Assembly (NCBI GenBank): GCA_030452775.1 | Contig: JAKDLQ010000011.1 | Coordinates: forward strand, 1 to 19,513 | Source of the DNA: Micrococcales bacterium | GTDB taxonomy: Bacteria > Actinomycetota > Actinomycetes > Actinomycetales > Dermatophilaceae | Length of the DNA stretch: 19,513 nt | Direction: 5' to 3' | Translations under genes and position numbers: made by a program | Part shown: positions 7,244-14,656 of the stretch, one piece after another | Layout of the letters: every line of letters starts with the position of its first letter | Numbering within the stretch: position 1 is the stretch's first letter | Notes under the pieces: generated by a model | Seen by the model: only the letters and a program-made list of their open reading frames with translations | What the model was told of the DNA's origin: nothing | Database searches by the model: none

Positions 7244-8008
7244 TTACCGGCCTACGAAATCGAGAACCGCCCTGGTTTGCGAGTGCTCCCACAGGTCGTT
7301 GTGCCCAGCGCCTTCGACCGCCACCAGCCGCGCGTCGGTGATCGCGTGAGCAAGCCGCTTGCCGAGCTCGAAGGGGATCACCTCGTCGGCCGTCCCGTGA
7401 ACGATGAGCGTCGGCTGGTGCACCGCATCGGCGATCGACAACGAGTCGAAGCGATCGCGCACGAGCGAGCGCATGGGCAGCCAGCGGTACAAGGGGGCCG
7501 CGACATCGGGTAGCGACGTGTACGGCGACAGCAGGATGAGACGTGCCCCGTAGCCTTTCGCCGCGAGCGCCATCGCGACTCCGGTGCCCACGCTCTGGCC
7601 GGACACCACCAGTCGCTCACGGGGGATCCCCTTCGTCTCGATGAGGTGCGTGACCGCCTCGATGCCGGTGGCAACGAGCGACTGTTCTGACGGGCGCCCG
7701 CTCGCGCCCGGATAGCCGGGGTACTCCACCGCCGCGAACGACACGCCGCGTGCCCGCCACGCCTGCGCGAGCCACGCCGTATCCGCGGCCTGCTCCGCGT
7801 TGCCGTGAAAGTAGACGACGACGGGCCCATCTCCCGCGTTCGACCACAGGTAGAGGCTGCCTCCGGGCAGCCGCTGCGCCTCGAACCACGACGGGGCCGT
7901 CGCCTGCTCGGCAGGCGCCGGGAACACGAGCCCGCGTTGTGCGAAGAACACCAGGGCGCACCCGCCCAGGTAGAGGGTCGCCAGCGTGGCTGCGACTGCG
8001 ATGGCCAT
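7244..8008 (-). CDS. Membrane-anchored alpha/beta hydrolase (ABHD17/BEM46-like)
   Basis: A 254-residue serine hydrolase. The N-terminus MAIAVAATLATLYLGGCALVF is a single membrane anchor or signal sequence; LGGC also resembles a lipobox, so a lipoprotein is possible. The oxyanion strand VVVYFHGNAEQ is followed by the nucleophile elbow SGQSVGTG, a late acid region LIVHGTADEVIPF, and the catalytic His in AGHNDLWEHS. This order is standard for the fold. ATG 8008 is preferred over ATG 8026 because GGGGAGGGG lies five bases upstream of it. It should face the outside of the membrane and hydrolyse an ester, thioester or amide; the substrate is not evident. It is convergent with the FemX-like gene and divergent from the dehydrogenase. 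Confidence 0.85.
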   Translation of the reverse strand: MAIAVAATLATLYLGGCALVFFAQRGLVFPAPAEQATAPSWFEAQRLPGGSLYLWSNAGDGPVVVYFHGNAEQAADTAWLAQAWRARGVSFAAVEYPGYPGASGRPSEQSLVATGIEAVTHLIETKGIPRERLVVSGQSVGTGVAMALAAKGYGARLILLSPYTSLPDVAAPLYRWLPMRSLVRDRFDSLSIADAVHQPTLIVHGTADEVIPFELGKRLAHAITDARLVAVEGAGHNDLWEHSQTRAVLDFVGR

Positions 8009-8396
8009 CCTTGCCCCTCCCCTCATGACCGGAGTCTCGCACGACGCCACCGGCTGCCCGCTTGTCCCGCTGCGGCATTCACCCACCGCCCACGCGGCAT
8101 CGTCTCGCGACAGTGTGGCCGTGAGACGCTGCTCAACCCCTGTGGCGCGCGCCCCTTGCCGCTCGAACCAGTGTGGGTATGCCGCCCACCTCGGTGTGCG
8201 CCGAGCAGCCGCCCGAGGCTGGTGGCGTCGGGCGGGGTGTGAGCGGCATACCGCCTCGTCGCCTGCGCCCGGCCGGCGCGGCCACCCGCGAGGAGCGGCA
8301 ACGGCTGGCGGAGGAGCTCGCCAACACCAGGGGCAGGTGACCGCGGCGATCCGCGGCCGTACCGTCGAGGATACGTACCGAACGAAGGAGCAGCAC
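8009..8396. promoter_or_regulatory. 388-base divergent intergenic region with inverted repeats
   Basis: This gap separates the hydrolase (minus) from the dehydrogenase (plus) and should hold both promoters, which I cannot place firmly. It contains GGTATGCCGC (8176-8185) and its inverted copy GCGGCATACC (8243-8252), which are also two occurrences of the window-wide 9-mer. A CCGCGG-cgat-CCGCGG inverted repeat (8341-8356) sits 40 bases before the dehydrogenase start and could be an operator. No credible gene is present in any frame. Confidence 0.4.
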
Positions 8397-9323
8397 ATGA
8401 GCTGGACCACGCGGGACATCCCCTCCCAGCAAGGTCGCGTCGCGGTCGTGACCGGCGCCAACGGCGGCGTCGGCCTCGCAGCCGCCCGGGCGCTGGCCGC
8501 CAAGGGCGCCCACGTCGTGATGGCGGCCCGCAACCAGAGCAAGGCCCGGTCGGCGAAGAGTGACATCCTCGCTGCGGATCCTGCCGCAGCCGTCGAGATC
8601 GTCGAGTTGGATCTCGGCTCCCTGGCCAGCGTCGATGCCGCCGCCAAGGCGATCCTCGCGCGGCACGATCAGATCGACGTCCTGCTCAACAACGCCGGTG
8701 TCATGGCGGTCCCCGAAGGCAAGACCGCTGACGGGTTCGAGACCCAGTTCGGCACCAACCACCTCGGTCACTGGGCACTCACCGCACATCTGATGCCCGC
8801 GCTGCTGAACGCCGACGCCGCCCGGGTGGTGTCCATGACCAGCGTCGCGCATCACCTCTCCCGCGGCGTGGACGCCGACAACCCCCACCTGCACGGCAGC
8901 TACGACCCTTGGCGGGCCTACAACCAGTCGAAGCTGGCCACCTACCACTTCGGGCTCGGGCTACAACAGGCCCTCTCCGCAGCCGGCGTCTCGGCATCGA
9001 GCCTGATCGCCCACCCCGGCCTGACGAACTCCGACCTCCAGAGCACCACGCAAGCCCAAGGAGCAGGTGGCTTCATCGGCTGGTTCTCCGAGAAGTGGGC
9101 CAAGGCCATCGGGATGAGCACCGACCAGGGCGCCCTTCCCGCGCTGCGCGCCGCCACCGATCCCGCCGCCCGGGGTGGCGCGATGTACGCGCCCCGCTTC
9201 ATCACCAACGGCGCCGCCGTGCGGCGGCCGATCCTGCGTCCGGGCAACAGGAAGGCGATCGCCACCCTCTGGGCGGTCTCCGAGCGCGAGACCGGGATCG
9301 AGCTGCGCATCACCCCGCGTTAA
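8397..9323 (+). CDS. Short-chain dehydrogenase/reductase (SDR), retinol-dehydrogenase-like
   Basis: A 308-residue classical-type SDR. The Rossmann cofactor motif TGANGGVG is at residues 18-25, AARNQSK after the second strand suggests NADP preference, and NNAGVM is the structural NNAG block. The catalytic triad is the serine in VSMTSVAHH and the Tyr and Lys of YNQSK. The length and layout match the protochlorophyllide reductase/retinol dehydrogenase-like group (RDH11-14), common in actinobacteria and of unknown substrate. ATG 8397 is set by the strong AAGGAG site seven to eight bases upstream; the much longer open frame before it has no family sequence. It is cytoplasmic and transcribed alone. 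Confidence 0.93.
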   Translation: MSWTTRDIPSQQGRVAVVTGANGGVGLAAARALAAKGAHVVMAARNQSKARSAKSDILAADPAAAVEIVELDLGSLASVDAAAKAILARHDQIDVLLNNAGVMAVPEGKTADGFETQFGTNHLGHWALTAHLMPALLNADAARVVSMTSVAHHLSRGVDADNPHLHGSYDPWRAYNQSKLATYHFGLGLQQALSAAGVSASSLIAHPGLTNSDLQSTTQAQGAGGFIGWFSEKWAKAIGMSTDQGALPALRAATDPAARGGAMYAPRFITNGAAVRRPILRPGNRKAIATLWAVSERETGIELRITPR

Positions 9324-9333
9324 CCCGAACGAC

Positions 9334-9464
9334 TGGCGAATCGGACACGACATCCTCCAAACCCGGCGCGCTCGTCACCGCGCTCGACCCGTATCGGGTT
9401 CCTGAACCTTGGGACCCGAGGCCGGTGGCAGACGCTTTCGAGGAGGGAGTGGCCCGATTCGCCA
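9334..9464. repeat. Pair of 11-bp inverted copies in the SDR/helR convergent gap
   Basis: TGGCGAATCGG (9334-9344) and CCGATTCGCCA (9454-9464) are perfect inverted copies 109 bases apart, filling most of the 195-base gap between the convergent SDR and helR genes. They could be remnants of a small inserted element, or chance. An open frame here (ALDPYRVPEPWDPRPVADAF) looks mildly protein-like but lacks a start and ribosome site. Confidence 0.35.
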
Positions 9465-9518
9465 CACGCGGCGTGGACGCTGAGTCCTGCCTGTTTGCCA
9501 CCCTGCACCTGCCGGTAG

Positions 9519-11669
9519 TCAGGCGACGAGGATGACGAGCTGCTGGGTCGCCCGGGTCATCGCGACGTAGCGGTCGACCGCTCCTTCGATGCCCTCACCG
9601 AACGCCTCCGGGTCGACGAGGACGACCAGGTCGAACTCGAGCCCTTTCGCCAGCTCGGGTGTCAACGACCGCACCCGGGTGGTCTCGCGGAACGTGGGAT
9701 CGCCGATGACGCAGGCGATCCCGTCGGCGTGCGCGGCGAGCCAGGTGTCGATCACGGAGTCAAGGTCCGATGCCGACCCGTGGACGACGGGGATGCCGCT
9801 ATCGCGGATGGAGGTTGGCACGTTGGCGTCGGGCAGCGCGGCCCGGATGACCGGCGCGGCCTCGGCCATGACCTCTGACGGGGTCCGGTAGTTGATGCTG
9901 AGGGAGGCCAGGTCGATCCGGTCGAACCCGACCCGCTCGAGTCGCTCCTGCCACGACTCGGTGAACCCGTGTCTGGCCTGCGCGCGGTCTCCGACGATCG
10001 TGAAGCTGCGCGACGGGCAGCGCAGCAGCAGCATCTGCCACTCCGCGTCGGTCAGCTCCTGGGCCTCGTCAACGACGATGTGGGCGAACGGGCCGGCGAG
10101 CAGGTCGGGTTCGGCGCCGGGCCTCGCGGCCTCGTCGGCCAGTGCGCCGCTCAGGTCCTCGCCGCGCAGCATCGACATGACGTGCATGTCCGAGTCGTCG
10201 GCCGTGATCAGGTGCTCGACGACCCTTGACATCTCCGCTCGCTCGGCGGCGAGGACGGCGTCGTGCCGACGCCTGCCTCGTGACGCCTGCGGGTCGCCGA
10301 GACGTTGTCGTGCGGCGTCGAGCAGCGGCAGGTCGGACACCGTCCAGGCCTCGGGATCCGCGCGCTGCAACCGCCGAACCTCGTCGATGCGAAGCCACGG
10401 CGCGCACATCCGCAGGTAGGCAGGCACCGACCACAGGTCCGCGACGAGGTCGGTCGGCTCGAGCAGCGGCCACGCGCGGTTGAGGGTCGCGACCAGCTCC
10501 TCGTGCTGCAGCAGTGACTTCCGGAGCAGTGCGGCCGGGGCGTCGCCCTCGTGCTTGTCGGCCACGATCGCGAGCAACTCCTCCCAGATGTCGTCACGCG
10601 CCTCGTTATGCGGGGTGCCGGGTGCCGGCGCGTCGAAGGCCGCGGCCCAGTCACCGGTGCTGAGCCAGATCACAGACCACGGGGTTGTGACCTCCATCCC
10701 CTCGGCCGGGGGCTCCTCGTAGAACGAGACGGCTGTCTCGACCGCCGTGACCATGCCGGCGGACGACTTGAGCCGGGCCACGTCAGGATCGGCCTCGCGC
10801 GGTGCCGTGGCCCCCTCTGCGACGAGGTCGCGCAGGGTGCAGGTCTGCACGCCCTCCTCTCCGAGGCTGGGCAGCACGTCCGCGACGTAGGCCAGGTAGG
10901 GCTGGTGCGGGCCGACGAACAGGACCCCGCCGCGACGGTGACCGAGGCGAGGGTCAGCGTAGAGCAGGTAGGCGGAACGGTGCAGCGCGACGACGGTCTT
11001 GCCCGTCCCCGGGCCGCCGTCGACGACGAGCGCGCCGCGGGATCCCGCGCGGATGATGGCGTCCTGGTCGGCCGCGATCGTGGCCAGCACGTCCCGCATC
11101 CGGGGTGACCGGCTGGCGCCCAGGCTGGCGATGAACGCGGACTCGTCATCGAGCGCGGCCGGCCGCTCGGACCCGTCGGGGGTGAACACCTCGTCCCAGT
11201 AGTCGCTGACCCGTCCGCGGGTCCAGCGGTACCGGCGGCGGCTCGCCAGGCCCATCGGGTTGGCGAGCGTCGCGCCGAAGAAGGGCTCGGCAGCGGGGGA
11301 GCGCCAGTCGATCAGCAGCCGAGCACCCGCGTCGTCGGTGACGCCGAACCGTCCGACGTACACGGGGTCGGGGTCGCCCACCTGGACTATTCGACCGAGG
11401 CACAGGTCGAGGCCGAAACGCCGCAGGGCGCGAAGGCGGGCCGTCAGCCGGTGCACCTCCAGGTCCCGGTCCAGCGCGGCCTGCCCGGCGCGAGCGGGCG
11501 CCTTCCGGGCGGCATCCAGGCGGCCGGACAGCTCGGCGATCGAGCGCTCGAGGCTCTCCGCGATGGCCGCGAAGTGCTGCTCGTCGCCGGCGATGAGCGC
11601 CGGGCCTGCCTTGGCGGCAAGGCGTTCGGGAAGGTCGAATGCCCCGGCCGTGGTCGTCATCGGGTTCAC
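9519..11669 (-). CDS. helR: HelR-like RNA polymerase recycling motor ATPase (UvrD/HelD family)
   Basis: A 716-residue superfamily-1 helicase-like ATPase of the HelD/HelR group. These proteins enter RNA polymerase channels, release stalled or drug-bound polymerase and, in Streptomyces, give rifamycin tolerance. The N-terminal arm is a coiled coil (about residues 20-95, DEQHFAAIAESLERSIAEL). Then come DWRSPAAEPFF, Walker A GGPGTGKTVVALHR near 216-223, Walker B IVVDEAQELTD near 531, motif III VGDRAQ, motif IV SLSINYRTP, motif V AKGLEFDLVV and motif VI VAMTRATQQLVIL. GTG 11669 has GGAG eight bases upstream; ATG 11660, three codons later, is the alternative. The rifamycin-associated element upstream supports HelR over generic HelD. 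It stands alone, convergent with the SDR gene. Confidence 0.93.
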   Translation of the reverse strand: MNPMTTTAGAFDLPERLAAKAGPALIAGDEQHFAAIAESLERSIAELSGRLDAARKAPARAGQAALDRDLEVHRLTARLRALRRFGLDLCLGRIVQVGDPDPVYVGRFGVTDDAGARLLIDWRSPAAEPFFGATLANPMGLASRRRYRWTRGRVSDYWDEVFTPDGSERPAALDDESAFIASLGASRSPRMRDVLATIAADQDAIIRAGSRGALVVDGGPGTGKTVVALHRSAYLLYADPRLGHRRGGVLFVGPHQPYLAYVADVLPSLGEEGVQTCTLRDLVAEGATAPREADPDVARLKSSAGMVTAVETAVSFYEEPPAEGMEVTTPWSVIWLSTGDWAAAFDAPAPGTPHNEARDDIWEELLAIVADKHEGDAPAALLRKSLLQHEELVATLNRAWPLLEPTDLVADLWSVPAYLRMCAPWLRIDEVRRLQRADPEAWTVSDLPLLDAARQRLGDPQASRGRRRHDAVLAAERAEMSRVVEHLITADDSDMHVMSMLRGEDLSGALADEAARPGAEPDLLAGPFAHIVVDEAQELTDAEWQMLLLRCPSRSFTIVGDRAQARHGFTESWQERLERVGFDRIDLASLSINYRTPSEVMAEAAPVIRAALPDANVPTSIRDSGIPVVHGSASDLDSVIDTWLAAHADGIACVIGDPTFRETTRVRSLTPELAKGLEFDLVVLVDPEAFGEGIEGAVDRYVAMTRATQQLVILVA

Positions 11670-11758
11670 GTCATCAACTCCGATCTGCGCTCTGCGTGTG
11701 TGGTCCACACCGGCACATCGCGACCCTGCATTCCGAAGGTCCGTCCCTCGGCTGATCG

Positions 11759-11789
11759 ATTGTGCGGCACAGCTCGGGTCTTGCCGCAA
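11759..11789 (-). promoter_or_regulatory. Possible helR promoter overlapping the RAE
   Basis: On the minus strand TTGCGG (11789-11784), inside the rifamycin-associated element, and CACAAT (11764-11759) could serve as -35 and -10 boxes. The 19-base spacer is on the long side. The start codon would lie about 85-90 bases downstream. A TATAGC-like box near 11808-11815 is an alternative. Confidence 0.3.
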
Positions 11790-11794
11790 GCCCC
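11776..11794 (-). promoter_or_regulatory. Rifamycin-associated element (RAE) upstream of helR
   Basis: Read on the minus strand, the 19-mer GGGGCTTGCGGCAAGACCC is a near-perfect inverted repeat. It matches the RAE consensus as I remember it (GGGGCTTGCGGCAAGGCCCC-type), found in actinobacteria upstream of rifamycin-inducible genes including helR and rifamycin-inactivating enzymes. It lies 107 bases upstream of the helR start in the correct intergenic region. Motif and neighbour support each other. Confidence 0.85.
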
Positions 11795-11958
11795 CCAGTG
11801 CGCTATAGATTGGAAATGGAGGGGTGAGCGCACGAGTGCGCCGGGTCTGCCGCACGTATGCCGCTCGCTCGCCGACGACGGTCGGGTCCCAGTTCCGCAC
11901 GTAGCTCGCGCTGCCCGCGCAGGTGCGACGCCCCCGAGGCTGATATTTCGTGGAGCCC

Positions 11959-11987
11959 TTGCCAGCCAGAATGTTAGTAACTAACAT
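11959..11987 (+). promoter_or_regulatory. Leaderless promoter with palindromic operator for TetR operon 1
   Basis: TTGCCA (11959-11964), a 17-base spacer and TAACAT (11982-11987) form a good sigma-A promoter ending six bases before ATG 11994, so the message should be leaderless; no Shine-Dalgarno is present. The -10 lies inside the perfect 17-base palindrome ATGTTAGTAACTAACAT (11971-11987), a typical TetR-family operator. Repressor bound here would block polymerase, giving autoregulation of the TetR - ATPase - permease operon. Confidence 0.8.
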
Positions 11988-11993
11988 CCCAGC

Positions 11994-12539
11994 ATGGGTC
12001 GTCGCTTTGAGACGCGTGCCGCCTTGCAGGACGCCGCGCTGGAGCTGTTCGCCGATCTGGGCTACGAGGGGACCACGACGGCGCGGATTGCGCGGCGCGC
12101 CGGGGTCAGTGAGATGACGCTGTTTCGTCATTTCGCGTCGAAGGAGTCACTGCTGCTGGACGACCCCTTCGATCCGGTCATGGCGGACGCGGTGCTCTCA
12201 CGGCCAGCCGACGAGCCGCCGATGCGGGCGCTCGCCGAGGGCATCCGGGCCGCGTGGCTCGGCCTCGACACCGAGCAGGTGGCCGAACTTCGCGTGCGCC
12301 TGAGGATCGCGGCCGGCGCCACCACCTTGTCTGGGGCGTTGGAGCGCAACAGCGTCGAGACCGTGACCGCACTGACCGCCGCGCTGGTGGCTCGCGGCGT
12401 CTCCGCGGAGGGATCGGGGATCGCCGCCAGTGCCGTCATCGCCGGGCTGAGCAGGGCCCTGATGGACTGGGCGCAGGGCGAGGAGGGCGGCATACAGGAT
12501 GCTGTCTATCGCGCGCTCGACGTCCTTGGTGGGCGGTAG
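11994..12539 (+). CDS. TetR/AcrR-family transcriptional regulator 1
   Basis: A 181-residue TetR regulator. The N-terminal helix-turn-helix spans about residues 8-52: AALELFADLGYEGTTTARIA, then RRAGVSEMTLFRHFASKESL, matching the family pattern. The rest is a helical, poorly conserved ligand-binding domain. ATG 11994 is preferred because the HTH begins at the usual distance and the promoter places the transcript start there. It is first in an operon with an ABC ATPase and permease; the ATPase GTG lies two bases after its stop. It most likely represses this operon through the palindrome at 11971-11987 and is released by a compound the transporter exports. The ligand cannot be inferred. Confidence 0.92.
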   Translation: MGRRFETRAALQDAALELFADLGYEGTTTARIARRAGVSEMTLFRHFASKESLLLDDPFDPVMADAVLSRPADEPPMRALAEGIRAAWLGLDTEQVAELRVRLRIAAGATTLSGALERNSVETVTALTAALVARGVSAEGSGIAASAVIAGLSRALMDWAQGEEGGIQDAVYRALDVLGGR

Positions 12540-12541
12540 TC

Positions 12542-13261
12542 GTGCTCTCTTTCGATAACGTCAGCGTGGCTTACCGTGGCGGCGCCGGCGTGCACGGCCT
12601 CGACGTCACGGTGGCTGCGGGCGAGGTCGTCGCCCTGGTCGGCCTCAACGGCGCCGGCAAGACGACGCTGATGCGCCTGGCCCTGGACATGCTTCGCCCC
12701 GACTCGGGGGTCGTGCGGCTCTTCGGACAGCCGGTGGCCGAGGTGCCCAGGGCGAGGTGGCGCGATGTCGGTCACCTCATCGAGGTACCGCTGGCCTACC
12801 CCGAACTCACCGTCCGGGAGAACCTGCGGATCGCCTGCATGCTGCGCGGCGCCAACCCGGAGTATGCCGCCGACTCTCTCGCGCGATGGCACCTCGAGTC
12901 CCTCGCGGATCGCCGCTTCCGCAGGCTCTCCCTCGGCAACCGGCAGCGCGTCGGGCTGGCCACGGCGCTGCAACACCACCCTCGTCTGATCGTCCTCGAC
13001 GAACCGGGCAACAGCCTCGATCCGGCGGCGGTGATCACCCTGCGCGATGCGCTGCTTGGCGCTGCGCAGGACGGCGCGGCGGTCCTCGTCAGCAGCCACC
13101 ATCTCGATGAGGTGGCGCGCATCGCGGATCGCATCCTCCTCATGAACGCCGGCCATCTCATCGGCGAGCTCGACCCGTCAGGGCTTGACCTCGAGCGCAC
13201 GTTCTTCGACAGTGTCCACCGGGACGACACCGCCCGGGCCGGCAGCGCCGAGACACGATGA
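12542..13261 (+). CDS. ABC transporter ATP-binding protein 1 (ABC-2 drug-export type)
   Basis: A 239-residue single ABC domain. Walker A is GLNGAGKTT (34-42), the signature is LSLGNRQRVGLA (a variant of LSGGQ that is usual in ABC-2 type exporters), Walker B is LIVLDEPGNSLDP and the H-loop is VSSHHLDE. The D-loop change to PGNSLDP from the common PTNGLDP is mild. The GTG start at 12542, two bases after the tetR stop, has the GGTGGGCGG-type site in the tetR end. The stop overlaps the permease start by ATGA, so the two are translationally coupled. It would power export by the permease at 13258, but that permease is interrupted here, so the transporter may be inactive in this strain. The substrate is unknown; bacitracin- or multidrug-type exporters share this layout. 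Confidence 0.92.
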   Translation: MLSFDNVSVAYRGGAGVHGLDVTVAAGEVVALVGLNGAGKTTLMRLALDMLRPDSGVVRLFGQPVAEVPRARWRDVGHLIEVPLAYPELTVRENLRIACMLRGANPEYAADSLARWHLESLADRRFRRLSLGNRQRVGLATALQHHPRLIVLDEPGNSLDPAAVITLRDALLGAAQDGAAVLVSSHHLDEVARIADRILLMNAGHLIGELDPSGLDLERTFFDSVHRDDTARAGSAETR

Positions 13262-14010
13262 GAGATGTCGTCCGGGTCGAGGCCCTGAAACTGCGGCGAT
13301 CGCCCGTCGGGACCATCGCAACGGTCGCCCTCGTCGGCGGGACCCTCGCCCTGCTGGCGGGCACCACGGCCGCACTGGCCGGCGGGAACCCCGAGCTGCG
13401 CGCAAAGCTAGGCCCGGCGGCGACGCGGGACTGGACCGGGCTGCTGTCATCCGCCTCTCAGATCACAGCCGTCGGCGGGCTGCTCGGCTTCGGGGTCGTG
13501 CTCGCCTGAATGTTCGCCCGCGAGTTCGCGGACGGCACGATCACCGGCCTGTTCGCACTCCCGGTCGGCCGAGGGCAGATCGCCCTCGCCAAGCTCATCG
13601 TGTATGGGCTCTGGGCGACCGGGGTGAGTGTCGCGCTGGCTGCCTCCCTCCTGGTCCTGGGCACGCTGCTCGGCTATGGTGCGCCGGATGCGGACGCGCT
13701 GACAGGGCTGGGACGACAGGTCGGACTCGGCGTTCTCACCGCGGCGATCGTCACACCCGCCGCGTGGGTCGCCACCGCGGCCCGCTCGCTCCTGGCCGGA
13801 GTTGGCGCCGCAATCGCACTGGTCGTCATCACCCAGGTCGGGGTGCTCGCGGGCGCCGGCGCATGGATGCCGCCGGCGGCGCCGGCCGTGTGGGCGATGA
13901 GCGGTGGCGTCGCCGCCGGCCCCGGCCCACTGGGGCTCGCGGTGGTGTTCGCGCTCGTCTTCGCCGCCCTCGCTGCACGGAGCTGGGTCCGCTTGCAGCT
14001 GAACCGCTGA
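13258..14010 (+). pseudogene. ABC-2 type permease 1, interrupted by in-frame TGA at codon 84
   Basis: The frame from ATG 13258 encodes an ABC-2 permease N-terminus (VEALKLRRSPVGTIATVALV, one or two membrane helices) and stops at TGA 13507-13509. The same frame continues at once with MFAREFADGTITGLFALPVG and about four more membrane helices to the true stop at 14010. Intact relatives read W-(M/L)-F-(A/G)-R-E-F-A-D-G-T here, so the TGA stands where Trp (TGG) is expected: a single G-to-A change. The joined product would be about 250 residues, the normal length. The ATG directly after the TGA could allow reinitiation, leaving a split permease. Otherwise it is a recent nonsense mutation or a sequencing error. 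It is coupled by ATGA to the ATPase. Confidence 0.88.
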
Positions 14011-14126
14011 CCAGCCTGATCCAGCCCGACGGGCACGCCCACCCGGTGACCGGCCATCCTGACCGATCCCCCTGGACCCTGGCGATTCACCGAAGCCTTG
14101 GCGGATGCAGATGAGCCCGGGGAGGA

Positions 14127-14153
14127 TGTCGAGAATGACGGTCTGGCTACGTC
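14127..14153 (+). promoter_or_regulatory. Predicted ECF42-type promoter before the DGPF gene
   Basis: TGTCGA (14127-14132) and CGTC (14150-14153) are 17 bases apart. I recall the ECF42 promoter motif as TGTCGA at -35 and CG(A/T)C at -10, controlling linked DGPF genes. The match lies about 50 bases upstream of ATG 14204 and the downstream operon encodes both a DGPF protein and an ECF42-like sigma factor, so positive autoregulation is likely. Confidence 0.65.
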
Positions 14154-14203
14154 CCTGGGGTGAGCGTGGCCAGAAGGGGCGCACCACACAAGGAGGACAG
14201 GCG

Positions 14204-14611
14204 ATGGCGAAGTATCTGCTGCTCAAGCACTACCGAGGCGGCAAGGCGGCACTGAACGATGTCCCGATGGACCGGTGGACGCCGGAGGAGGTCGACGCGC
14301 ACCTGGCCTACATGAGCGAGTTCGCGGCGCGGCTGGAGGAGTCCGGCGAGTTCGTCGACGCGCAGGCGCTCGCGCCCGAGGGCATGTGGGTGCGGTACGA
14401 CGGGAAGGATCGTCCACCGGTGACCGACGGACCGTTCGCCGAGACCAAGGACCTCATTGCCGGGTGGATGGCGATCGACGTCGACTCCCACGAACGGGCG
14501 ATCGAGCTCGCTGGAGAGCTGTCGGCCGCCCCCGCCGCCGGTGGCGAGCCGCTGGGCGAGTGGCTCGAGGTGCGCCCCTTCCTCGATGCTCCGCCGACGG
14601 TCACCGAGTGA
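14204..14611 (+). CDS. YciI-family DGPF-domain protein
   Basis: A 135-residue protein of the YCII-related/DGPF group. It opens with MAKYLLLKHYRGG and has the eponymous block PVTDGPFAETKDLIAGWMAI at about residues 68-87, then a ferredoxin-like second half ending WLEVRPFL. ATG 14204 has a strong AAGGAGG site seven bases upstream. Its biochemical role is not established; related YciI proteins have a possible catalytic His-Asp pair. DGPF genes are the classic genomic partners and main targets of ECF42 sigma factors. Here the ECF42-like gene follows after a 45-base repeat-containing gap and a fitting promoter precedes this gene. It is cytoplasmic. Confidence 0.9.
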   Translation: MAKYLLLKHYRGGKAALNDVPMDRWTPEEVDAHLAYMSEFAARLEESGEFVDAQALAPEGMWVRYDGKDRPPVTDGPFAETKDLIAGWMAIDVDSHERAIELAGELSAAPAAGGEPLGEWLEVRPFLDAPPTVTE

Positions 14612-14612
14612 C

Positions 14613-14654
14613 GAGTGGCGAGCCCTGAGTGACGAGCCCTGAGTGACGAGCCCT
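14613..14654 (+). repeat. Three tandem 14-bp repeats between the DGPF gene and the sigma factor start
   Basis: Units GAGTGGCGAGCCCT (14613-14626) and GAGTGACGAGCCCT (14627-14640, 14641-14654) are followed by a partial unit starting at 14655 that contains the sigma factor's GTG. The repeats fill the whole gap after the DGPF stop at 14611. They occupy the ribosome-binding region, so copy number could tune translation. A 14-base unit is not a multiple of three. Confidence 0.85.
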
Positions 14655-14656
14655 GA

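Noticed and set aside
9350..9535. Small protein gene in the SDR/helR gap
   Set aside because: The frame looks mildly coding but has no start codon with a ribosome site and overlaps the helR 3' end.
13507..13509. TGA read as selenocysteine or recoded as tryptophan
   Set aside because: ABC permeases have no selenocysteine, no SECIS-like need is evident, and every gene in the window ending in TGA appears to use it as a true stop.
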